64,000 nucleotides of DNA from Kutzneria viridogrisea (GTDB lineage: Bacteria > Actinomycetota > Actinomycetes > Mycobacteriales > Pseudonocardiaceae), in NCBI GenBank assembly GCA_014138725.1, contig JACJID010000001.1, forward strand, positions 1,488,001 through 1,552,000, written 5' to 3'. Of this stretch, positions 41,722-53,700 are shown piece after piece. The translations under genes and the position numbers were made by a program. The notes under the pieces were generated by a model that had not been told where the DNA came from, made no database searches, and saw only the letters and a list, made by a program, of their open reading frames with translations. Position 1 is the first letter of the stretch. Every line of letters starts with the position of its first letter.

Positions 41722-44700
41722 GTGTCATCGGTGCGAGGGGACGACCGCCAGCCGCTGACCGCGGCGCAGCAGGGCGTCTGGTACGGGCAACGCATCGACC
41801 AGGCCAGCCCGGCCTACAACACCGGTGAGCACGTGGAGATCCGCGGCCACCTGGACGTGGTGGCCTTTCGTGAGGCCGTGCGCAGGACCTGCGCCGATGC
41901 CGAGGGCCTGACCGTCCTGTTCGGACACGACGAGTCGGGTCCGTGGCAGCGCCCCGGTGTCGCCCCGCTCCCCGAACTGTCCGTTGTGGACATCGATGGG
42001 GATCCTGTCCCGGCGATGCGGGCGGAACTGGCCCTGGCCCGCGACCTCACCACGGGTCCACTGGTGACCCAGGTCCTCTACCGGGTGGCACCCGACCGGT
42101 ACCACTGGTTCCTGCGCTGCCACCACATCCTGCTCGACGGCTACGGCTACGGCCTGCTGGCACGCCGCGTCGCGGAGGTCTACACCGCGCTGGTCGACGG
42201 CGACCCGGTTGCCGACAACCCGTTCCGGCCGGTCGCGGACCTGCTCGCGGAGGAGGCCGCCTACCGCGGATCCGAGCGGTTCGACCGCGACCGACGGTTC
42301 TGGCGCGAGCGGCTGGTGGACCTGCCGGAGGTCGTGTCCCTGGCCGAGCCCGCACCGGCCTCGCACCACTTCCTGCGCGAGCACACCACCGTCGGCGCGG
42401 ACACCGTTGCCGCGCTGGGGGTTCTCGGCAAGCGGCTGGGGGTGGGCTGGGCCGAGCTGATCACCGCCGCCACCGCCCTGTACCTGCACCGCGCCACCGG
42501 GGCGCCGGAGGTCGTATTGGGCCTGCCGGTGATGGGCCGACTCGGCTCGGCGGCGGCACGGATCCCGGCCAGCACCGTCAACGTGGTGCCGTTGCGGGTG
42601 CCCGTCACCGCGTCGAGCACCGTGGCCCTGCTGGCCGCCACGGTGGCCGCCGAGTTCAAGCTGACCCGGCCGCACCACCGGTACCGCGGCGAGGACATCC
42701 GGCGCGACCTCGGCCTGCTCGGCTCCGGCCGTCGGCTGGTCGGACCGTGGATCAACATCAAGCCCTTCGACGGGGAACTGTCCTTCGGCGGCCTGCCCGG
42801 CACCACGCACTACCTCGCGGCGGGCCCGGTGGACGACCTGTCGATCACCGTGCAGGGCGGGCCGACCAGCGCCGGGCTGGTGCTGGACATCGACGCCAAC
42901 CCGGCCGCCTACACCGAATCGGAGCTGCGCGGGCACGCACGGCGCTTCGTCGCACTGCTCGACGCCCTCGCCAAGGCCGAGCCGGAAACCCCGGTCGGCC
43001 GGTTCGAGGTGGCCACGGCCGAGGAGATCGGCCACGCCCTGTCGGCGGGGCGCACGGTGTCCACAGTGCACGATCAACTCGACCTGCTCGCGACCATCCC
43101 TTCCGGAGCGGAGGTCGCAGTCCGCGCCGGGGATCATGCACTGTCCTATTCGGAACTTCACGACAGGTCCGATCGTCTCGCCGCGCTGTTGCTCGCACGC
43201 GGTGTCCAGCCCGGCGAGCTCGTCGCCGTGGCGCTGCCCCGCAGCACCGATCTTGCCGTGACCCTGTTGGCGGTGCTCAAGTCGGGTGCCGCGTACCTGC
43301 CGGTGGATCCCGAATTCCCCGCCGAGCGCGTGGATTTCATGCTCGCCGACGCCAAGCCCGTGCTGGTGGTCGACGGCAAGTGGTTGGCCGCCAACGAGAG
43401 CGGCGAACCTGCTGAGTCGCTTCCGGTGGTACCGGCCGACGCGCCCGCGTACGTGCTCTACACCTCGGGATCGACGGGGCGGCCCAAGGGGGTCGTCGTC
43501 ACCCGGCGCAACCTCGCCAACCTGTTGGCCTCGCTGCGCGAACGGTTCGCCTTCGGTGTCGGCGACCGGTTCCTGGCCGTCACCACGATCAGCTTCGACA
43601 TCGCCGCACTGGAGCTGTTCCTGCCCCTGCTCGACGGCGCCACCGTGGTGCTGGCGGACAAGCAGGACACCCGCGACCCCGTTCGCCTGACCGCGTTGCT
43701 CGCACGTGAGCGGATCACCGCCATGCAGGCCACGCCCGCACTGTGGCAGGCACTGGTCGAGCTGGCGCCACGGTCGCTGCGGGGCGTGCGGGCACTGGTC
43801 GGCGGCGAGGCGCTGCCGCCCGCGCTGGCCCGCGAGCTGACCGCGGTCGCGGCCGAGGTCACCAACCTGTACGGGCCGACCGAGACCACGATCTGGTCCA
43901 CTGCCCGTGAGATCACCACGGCGGACGCAGACCGGCCGCTGGTCGGCCGCCCGCTGCACAACACCAACGCCTACGTGCTCGACTCCGCGCTGCGCCCGGT
44001 GCCGCCCGGTGTGGCCGGTGAGCTGTACCTGGCCGGAGCTGGCGTGGCACTGGGCTACCTGGGCCGCGGCGCGCTGACCGCAGCCCGGTTCGTGGCCAAC
44101 CCGTTCGACGGGGGCCGCATGTACCGCACGGGCGACCTCGCCCGCTGGACCGAGTCCGGCGAGCTGGACTGCCTGGGCCGCACCGACCAGCAGGTCAAGG
44201 TGCGGGGGTTCCGGGTCGAACTGGGTGAGATCGAGTCCGTGCTCGGCCAGGCCCCGGGCGTGGGCCACTGCGCGGTGGTCGCGGTGGGCGCCGGGCTCGT
44301 CGCCTACTACGTGGCCACCGGTGAGGTCGGCAACCTGCACGAGCACCTGGCGCGGCAGTTGCCGGACTACATGGTGCCCGCGCTGATCGTGCCGTTGGAC
44401 GAGTTGCCGCTGACCCCCAACGGCAAGGTGGATCGGCTCGCACTGGCCGCCCGGTCGCACTCCGGCTCCGGTGTGTCCACAACGGACGCACGGGTGGCCC
44501 GGCTCTGCGCACTGTTCGGCGACGTGCTCGGCGTTGGGCAGTTCGGCCCGGAGGACGACTTCTTCCGTTTCGGCGGGCACTCCCTGCTCGCCATGCGGCT
44601 GAGCACCAGGCTGGGCGCCGAGTTCGGCGTGGAACTGCCCATCGCGGTGATCTTCGACGCGCCCACGCCCAGCTCGTTGGTGCGCCACCTGGCTGACTCC

Positions 44701-47700
44701 GCGCCCACCCGGCCCACACTGTCCGTTGTGGACCGTCCCGCGCGGATCCCGCTGTCCGCGGGCCAGCGCCGCCTGTGGCTGCTCCAAGCGCTGGAGGGTG
44801 CCAGCGCGACCTACAACCTGCCGCTGGCCGTGCGCCTGCACGGGGCACTGGACCGGGATGCACTGGTCGCCGCACTGGACGACCTGGTGGTCCGGCACGA
44901 GTCCCTGCGCACGGTCTACCTGGACGACGGGGGCGAGCCCTGGCAGCACGTCCTGCCGATCGGTGCGATGCGCTGCCGGGTGATCACCGCCAGCGAGGCG
45001 GAGCTGCCCGCGCTGGTCCGTGAGCACAGCCGCCGCCCGTTCGCGCTGGAGTCGGAGCTGCCGGTCCGAGCAGTGCTGTTCGCGCTGGCCGCCGACGAGC
45101 ACCTGCTGCTGATCACCGCGCACCACATCGCCACCGACGAGTGGTCTCTGCGGCCGCTGCTCGCCGACCTTGAAACCGCTTACACGGCAAGGCTTCGCGG
45201 CGAGCAGCCACAGTGGGCGCCACTGCCCGTGCAGTACGCGGACTACACCCTGTGGCACCGCGACCTGCCCGTCGCGGCCGACCTGGACTTCTGGGCCAGT
45301 GAGCTGGACGGGCTGCCGGAGGAGATCGCCGTCCCGACCGGGCGCGCCCGTCCCGCCCGCCCCACCGGCCGGGGGCTCGTGCTGGACCTGGAGCTGCCGG
45401 ACGGGGTGTTCGAGCAGATCCGTGCCCTGGCCGCGGAGACCGGCACCAGCGTGTTCATGGTGCTGCACGCCGCGCTGGCCGCCGTGCTGTCCCGCTGCGG
45501 GGCGGGCACGGACGTGCCGGTCGGCGTGCCGGTCGCGGGGCGGCACGACCAGGCCCTGGACGGGTTGATCGGCTTCTTCGTGAACACCGTGGTGCTGCGC
45601 ACGGACCTGGCCGGGCGGCCCACGTTCCGCGAACTGCTGGCCCGGGTCCGCCGCGCCGACCTGGCAGCGCTCGCTCACGAGGGCGTGCCGTTCGAGCAGG
45701 TCCTCGACCGGGTGGACCCGCCGCGCTCCCCGTCGCGGCACCCGCTGTTCCAGGTGATGTTCGCCTACCGCAACACCGCTGGCGGCACGGAGGGCTTCGC
45801 CGGGCTGGACGCCGAGGTCGAGCTGATTACCACAGGCACCGCCAAGTTCGACCTCACCCTGAACCTCACCGAGTCGGACACCGGCCTGAGCGGGTTCCTG
45901 GAGTTCGCGCTCGACCTGTTCGACCTGGACGAGGCCGCGCTGTTCACGGACCGGTTCACGCAGTTCCTGGTCGGCTTGCTCGCCTCCGCCGACGAGCCGA
46001 TCGGCGCCGTTCCCGTGCTGCTGCCCGGTGAGCGCGTCCAGCCGGACACGACCCACGTCCTGCCGGACACCACGTTGACCGCCCTGCTGGAGCAGGCCCT
46101 GACCGAGCACGCCGACAACGAGGCGCTGGTCTTCTGCGACTCAAGTCTCACTTACCGTGAGCTGGGGGAGCGCAGCGAGCAGTTGGCCGCCGCATTGCAG
46201 GCCCAGGGCGTTGGCCCCGAGTCGGTGGTGGCTGTAGTCGTGCCGCGTTCCCCGGAGCTGGTCGTCGCACTGTTGGCCGTGCTCCGCGCGGGTGGCGCCT
46301 ACCTGCCGGTCGACCCCGAGCTCCCAGCCGAGCGCGTTGACGAGCTGATCGCCGACGCACAGCCCGCCGCCGTGATCACCGCCGACACCGCCGCCGCGGG
46401 TGGCCTGTTCGTCCAGGCCGCGCTCACACCGGGCAACTCCGCGTACCTGATCTACACCTCGGGCTCCACCGGGCGGCCCAAGGGCGTGCTGGTGGAGCAC
46501 GCGGCCATCGTCAACCGACTGCTGTGGATGCGTGAGCGCTACGGCATCGACGCCACCGACCGCGTGTTGCAGAAGACCCCGGCCTCCTTCGACGTCTCGG
46601 TCTGGGAGTTCTTCCTGCCGCTGGTCACTGGCGGTACGCTGGTGCTCGCCGAACCCGGTGACCACCGCGATCCCGAGCGGCTGGCCGCGCTGATCGAGTC
46701 CCAGCGGATCACCACCGTCCACTTCGTACCGTCCATGCTGGCGGCCTTCCTCGCCGCCGAGACCCGGCACGACCTGGGCTCGCTGCGCCGCGTGGTGTGC
46801 AGCGGCGAGGCGCTGCCCGCCGACCTGGTGCTGCGCGCCCGCGAGGTGCTCGGCGCCCCGCTGCACAACCTCTACGGCCCGACCGAGGCCGCCGTGGACG
46901 TCAGCGAGTGGGACACCTCGGCCGAGGACGGCACCCGGCCGGTCCCGATCGGCGTGCCGGTCTGGAACACCAGCCTGCACGTGCTCGACGCCGAGCTGCG
47001 GCCCGTGCCACCCGGCGTCGCGGGCGAGCTGTACCTCGGCGGGGTCCAGCTCGCACGCGGCTACCGCGACCGCGCCGGACTGACCGCGGAGCGGTTCGTG
47101 GCCAACCCGTTCGACGGGGGACGGATGTACCGGACCGGCGACCTCGTGCGCCGCAGGCTGGACGGGGCCGTGGAGTACCTGGGGCGCACGGACCACCAGG
47201 TCAAGATCCGCGGCCAGCGCATCGAGCTGGGGGAGATCGAGTCCCGGCTCACCGCCCTGCCGGAGGTCGATGGCGCGGTGGTCGTGCAGCGCGGGGACAA
47301 GCTCGTCGCCTACTGCGTACCGGCCACTGTGGACACCACAGCCGTGCTCACCGGGCTGGCGGCCACGCTGCCCGCTGCCATGGTGCCCTCCGCGCTGGTG
47401 GCGTTGACCGAGTTCCCGCTCAGCCGCAACGGCAAGCTGGACCGGTCCGCCCTGCCCGAGCCCGCTGGGGCAGCTGCCCCAGTGCTCGTGGCCCCACGCA
47501 GTGCCCGCGAGACGGCCGTGGCCGAGGCGTTCGCCGAGGTCCTGGGCCTGAACGAGGTCGGTGCTGACACCGGGTTCTTCGCCTCCGGCGGGGACAGCAT
47601 CCTCGCGATCCACCTGGTGGCGGCGCTGCGCCGCGCCGGTCTGCGGGTCACGCCGAGGGACGTGGTCGAGGCCGGGACCGTCGCGGTGCTGGCGGACCGC

Positions 47701-50700
47701 GCCCAGCCGATCGCCGACGCACCAAGGGTTTCCGCCGAGCAGTCCACCGGACTCGTGGCGCCGACCCCGATGCTGCGCTGGCTGCTCGACCGCGGCGGGC
47801 CGATCGACCGCTACAGCCAGGCCACGCTGCTGCGCGTGCCGGTGACGGCGAGCACCGCCGACCTGGAACGACTGCTCGCCGGGTTGGTGGCACGCCACGA
47901 GTTCCTCCGGTCCCGGCTGACCGGTGAGTCGCTGGAGATCCTGCCCGCTCAGGACGTGCGGGTCACGGTCCGCGCCGTGCCCTCGGACGCCGACCCGGTG
48001 GCCGAGCTGGCACGGGAGGTCACCGCGCTCGACCCGCGCGCCGGGATCATGCTGCGCGCGGTCCACTTCGAGCCGGGCCGTCTGCTGCTGGTGGCACACC
48101 ACTTGGCGGTGGATGCCGTGTCCTGGCGGGTGATCGGCGCCGACCTGGCCGCCGACTGGGCGGGGCAGGCGCGACCCGGCGAGTTCGCTGCCCGCGCCTG
48201 GGCCGCGTCCCTGGCCGCCGACCAGACGCAGATCGTTTTCTGGCAGGACATGTCGGCCGGGAGCAGCACACTGTCGGCCACCGGCACGGTCGGCGAGCTC
48301 TCCCACCGGGTGGTCGAGCTGCCCGCCGACCTGTCGCGGGCCGTCACCGAGGACATCCCGCGCGCGTTCCACACCGGTACCCGTGAGGTGCTGCTCGCCG
48401 CGCTCGGACTGGCCGCCCGCGAGGTCTGGGGTGAGTCGGCGCTGCGCGCGGACCTGGAGGGGCACGGCCGTGACCACGTGGTCGGCGCCGAGTCCGCGGT
48501 GGGGTGGTTCACCAGCCTGTACCCGGTTCGGATCGGACTGGCAGGCACGGCCGAGCAGATCCTCAAGCGGGTCAAGGAAACCCTCAGTGCGGTGCCCGGT
48601 GACGGCACCGGGTACGGGCTGCTGCGCGACCAGGTGCCCGGTGCGCCGCGGCCGATCCTGTTCAACCACCTGGGCCGTGCCACGAAGCAGGACGCGGACT
48701 TCGCTCCGGTCGACGGGCTGGGCTTCCTGGCCGGTGGCGTGGACGAGGGCCTGGCTGCCTCGCACGCGGTCGAGGTCTCCACGCTCGTCGAGGACGGGGT
48801 GCTCAAGGCACGCTGGTCCTTTGTGGATGGTGTCGACATCGAGGCGCTGCTGACCGCCTGGCAGGCCGCGTTGACCGCGTTGACCAGCGGTGGCGGGCAC
48901 ACGCCCTCGGATTTCCCGCTCGTCGCACTGACTCAGTCCGAAGTGGACGAACTGGGTGCGGTGGAGGACGTGCTGCCGCTGTCCCCGTTGCAGGCTGGTC
49001 TGTTGTTCCAGTCCAGCGTGCAAGACGCCGAGACCGATGTCTACACGGTGCAACTCGCCTTCGACCTCACCGGGGAACTGGACGCGGCGCGGCTGCGCAC
49101 GTGTGCCGAGGACCTGGTCCGTCGGAACCCAGCGCTGCGGGCGACCTTCCACCTGCGGGACAACGGCGACCCGATCCAGGTCATCGCGGCCGAGCCCGAG
49201 TTGTCCTGGCACGAGGACGTAGTGGCAGAGGAGTTCCGCCGTGCCAGGTTCGACCTGGCCGAGGCTCCGTTGATCAGGTTCGCCCTGCTGCGCGAAGGGC
49301 CGACGAAGCACCGCCTGCTCATTTGCCACCACCACGTCCTGCTGGACGGTTGGTCCTCACTCGCGCTGGCCCGCGAACTGCTCGCGACCTACGGCGGTGC
49401 CGACGCACCCGTGCGACGCCCGCACCGGGACCACCTCCAGTGGCTGTCCACAGTGGATCGCGATGCGGACCGTGCGGCCTGGGCCGAGGCGCTGGCCGGA
49501 CTGGACGAGCCGACCGTGCTGGTGCCGGAGGCCAGCGGAGTGCAGTGGCCGGAGCAGATCCACCGCGAACTCGGCGCCGACCTGACCGCCGCGCTGGTGG
49601 ACCGGGCGCGCGCGGGCGGCTACACCGTCAACACTGTCGCGCAGGCCGTGTGGGCGATCCTGTTGGGCAGGCTCACCGGCCGGTCCGACGTGGTGTTCGG
49701 TACCACCGTGTCCGGGCGGCCCGCCGAGCTGGCAGGCGTCACGGACATGGCCGGGCTGTTCATCAACACGCTGCCGGTGCGGATCAGCCTGAGCCCGCGG
49801 GAAACCGTGGACGAGCTGCTCGGCCGAGTGCTGCGTGAGCAGACGGACCTGTTGGCGCACCACCAGATCGGGCTCGCGGAGATCCAGCGCGCGGCGGGCG
49901 TCGGCGAGCTCTTCGACACGCTGCTCGTGGTGGAGAACTACCCGGCTGCCGCCGAGTGCGACGCCGGGCCGGGCCTGCACGTGGCCGGGGGACCGCCGGT
50001 CGACGCCACGCACTACCCGGTGACGCTGATCGTCGCGCCCGAGGAACGGCTCTACCTGGGGCTGAAGTTCCAGCCGGGATTCGGTGCCGCGCAGGCGGAA
50101 GCGCTGCTGGACCGGTTCGTCCGCGTGCTGCGCCTGGTGATCGCCCAGCCCTCGGCCCCGGTCGGCACGCTGGGCATCGCCGACCCCGCCGAACAGGACC
50201 TGGTGCTGCGGCAGTTCAACCGGACCGGCGAGTTCGCCGCCGACCGAACCCTGGCCGCGGAGTTCCGCGCCCAGGTGCGGCGCACGCCGGACGCCATCGC
50301 CGTCACCGACGAGCACACGCAGGTGACCTACGCCGAGCTGGACGCGGCGGCTCGCGGACTGGCGCGGCTGCTCGTCGAGCGCGGAGTCGGCGCGGAATCC
50401 TTGGTAGCCCTGGCCATCCCGCGCTCGGTCCAGCTGATCACCGCGATCCTGGCCGTGCACAAGGCGGGCGGCGCCTACCTGCCGATCGATCTCGGCCACC
50501 CGGCCGAGCGGATCACGGGCATCCTCACCGAGGCCAAGCCCGCACTGGTGCTCACCACCGACGCCTACTTCGAGGGCTTCGAACACCTGTCCCTGACCGG
50601 CCTGGACCTGACCGGCGGAGCCGAGATCGAGGCCCGGCCGGGCAACGCGGCTTACGTGATCTACACCTCGGGCTCCACCGGACGGCCCAAGGGCGTGGTC

Positions 50701-53700
50701 GTGGAGCACGCCAGCGTGCTCGGGCTGGTCGGGTGGGGCCGCGCCACCTTCGGCCCGCAGGGGCTGTCCCGGGTGCTCGCGGCCACCCCGCTGACCTTCG
50801 ACGTGTCCGTGTTCGAGATCTTCACCCCGCTGCTGAGCGGCGGCCGGATCGACGTGGTCCCCGACGTGCTCGCGCTGGCCGACGCGCGGGAGGGCGGCAG
50901 GCTGAGCCTGGTCTGCGGGGTGCCCTCCGCGATCGCCGGGGTCTTCGAGCAGAACCTGGCCGGGCTGGCGGTCGACACCTTCGCCCTGGCCGGGGAGGCG
51001 CTGTCGGCCGACCTGGTGCGCAAGATCCGCACCGCGCTGCCCGGGGCCCGCCTGGTCAACATCTACGGACCGACCGAGGCCACCGTGTACGCCACGAGCT
51101 GGCCGGTGGCCCAGGACGGCCGGGTGCTGATCGGCGCCCCGCTGACGGGCTGCCGCTGCTACGTGCTGGACCGCGACCTCAACCCGGTGCCGCCCGGGGT
51201 CGCCGGTGAGCTCTACCTGGCGGGCGGGCTCGCGCGCGGCTACCTGGGCCGTCCCGGGCTGACCGCGGAGCGGTTCGTGGCCAACCCGTTCGACGGGGGC
51301 CGCATGTACCGCACCGGGGACCTCGCGCGGTGGACCGCCGACGGGGAGATCGACTACCTGGGCCGGGTCGACCACCAGGTCAAGGTCCGCGGGTTCCGCA
51401 TCGAACTCGGTGAGGTCGAGCACGTGCTCACCGGCGCACCCGGTGTCACGGCCGCCGCCGTGCTGGCGCGCTCGGGCAGCGCCCTGGTCGGCTACGTGAC
51501 CACTGAGTCCACTATGGACTTCGAGCAAGTGCTGGCACACTGCCGTTCGCGGCTGCCCGCCTACATGGTGCCGACTACCCTCGTGCCGCTGACTGAGTTC
51601 CCGTTGACCCCCAGCGGAAAGCTGGACCGTGCGGCCCTGCCCGAGCCGGGTGCGGTCGCGGCCGTCGACGAGGCCGGTACGGGCGACGTGACGGCCGAGC
51701 TGCTGGCCGGGATCTTCGCCGAGGTGCTGGACCTGCCGCGGGTCGGCGAGCGGGACAACTTCTTCAGCCTTGGCGGGGACAGCATCCTGTCCCTGCGCGT
51801 GGTCGGCAAGGCCCGTGCGGCCGGTCTGACCATCGGCGCCCGCGACGTGGTGGAACTGGCCACCCCGCTGGCCCTTTCCGAGCGGATCGGCAGCAGAACC
51901 GTTGAGGTGCGGCAACTCCCCAGTGCGGAGCCCGCCGAGATCGCCCGCACGCCGATCATGGCCTGGGCCGCCGAGCGGGGCGGTGACCACAACCGGTTCG
52001 CGCAATGGATGCTCCTGCGGACCCCTGCCGGGCTGGACCTGGCACGTCTCCAGCAACTCCTCGCGGACCTCTACGCACGGCACCCCGAACTCGGTTCACG
52101 GCTCACCGAGGACGGCCGTCTCATCCCCGGCAGCACCGGGGCGCCCACGGTTCGCGTCGTCGCCGACCTGGCAGGTGAGCGCGAGCGAGCACTGTCCGAA
52201 CTGGACACTTCTGCTGGGGTCATGCTGCGCGCGGTGTGGTGCCCGCAGAAGCGCCAACTGCTGTTGGTGGCCAACCACTTCGTCGTGGACGGCGTGTCCT
52301 GGCGCATCCTCATCGAGAGCCTGGCGGGCGAGACCGCCACGAGCAGCAGCTTCGCCCGCTGGACGCAGGCGGCGGCACAGGTCGACACCGACCTCACGGC
52401 CTGGCGGAACCTGCTGGACGGGCCGTTCGAGCGGATCGGCCGCCGCCCGGTGGATCCGGCGACGGACCTGGTCGGCTCCGCGGTGAAGATCGAGACGGAG
52501 TTGCCGTGGCAGGGGCTCACCGAGGTCGCCGCCAGGGCACACGGCACCGTGCAGGACGTGTTGCTCGCCGCGCTGGCGATGGCGGTGGGCCACCCGCTAG
52601 TGGTCGCCGTGGAAGGGCACGGACGGGCTGACCTCGGCCTGGACATCTCCCGCACCGTTGGCTGGTTCACCTCGCGCTACCCGGTTCCGCTCCACCTCGG
52701 TGACGGCCCGGTCGACACCCTCAAGCGGGTCAAGAACACCCTGCGCGGGCTGCCCGGAGGCGAGCTGGCCGGACTCCAGTACGGACGGCTGCGCTACCTG
52801 GACCGCGCGCCCGGCCTGCCCGAGCCGGAGATCGGCTTCAACTACCTGGGCCGGTTCACCGGCAGTGACGGGGACTGGACGCCGATCGGCCCGATGGGCG
52901 GCAGTGCCGATCCAAGCACGGCCGTGGCCTCCGCACTGGACATCAACGCGGCCGTGGACGGCTCGGTGGTGCGCACCTCGTGGGCGTTCGTGCCCGAGGT
53001 GATCACCGAGGCTGAGGTCCGTGCGCTGGCCCAGCGCTGGCAGCAGGCCGTCGCCGAACTGGTCGCGGCCGTGCACGAGCCCTTCCACACGCCCTCGGAC
53101 TTCCCGCTCGCCCAGCTGGAACAGTCCGATGTGGACTCGTTGCCCGCTGTCCGGGACGTGCTGCCGCTGACCCCGTTGCAGACCGGTCTGCTGTTCCTGA
53201 CCGGCTTCGCCACCAGCGGACCCGATCCGTACCTGATGCAACTGCGCCTGGACTTCGACGGGCCGGTCGACTCCGCACGACTGCGCCGCGCCGCCGCCGC
53301 GCTGCTCGACCGCCACCTCGCACTGCGCGCCGGATTCCGCTACACCGCAGCGGGTGTACCGATCCAGTTCGTGCCCGAGTCGCTCGAACCCCGCTGGGCC
53401 GAGCACTCCGCCGAGGACGTGGCCCCGTTCGTGACCGCCGACCTGGCGGAGCGGTTCGACCCAGCCGAGCCCCCGCTGCTGCGGCTCACCCTGATCCACC
53501 GCGGTGACGGCACCTCGGTGCTGCTGTTCACGGCGCACCACCTGCTCTACGACGGCTGGTCCGGGCCGCTGATCATCGGTGACCTGCTTGACGCCTACAC
53601 CCGTGACGCCGCACCGGTTCGCGCCTCACGGCCGTTCCGGGACCACCTCGCGTGGCTGGCCTCCCGGGACGCGCAGGCCGCCGAGCAGGCGTGGCGGATC

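Noticed and set aside
41725-49335. Very long antisense reading frames of more than 1000 codons opposite the NRPS
   Set aside because: They mirror the GC-rich third positions of the sense strand, are rich in Arg, Gln, Gly and His, show no domains, and overlap clear catalytic domains on the plus strand.
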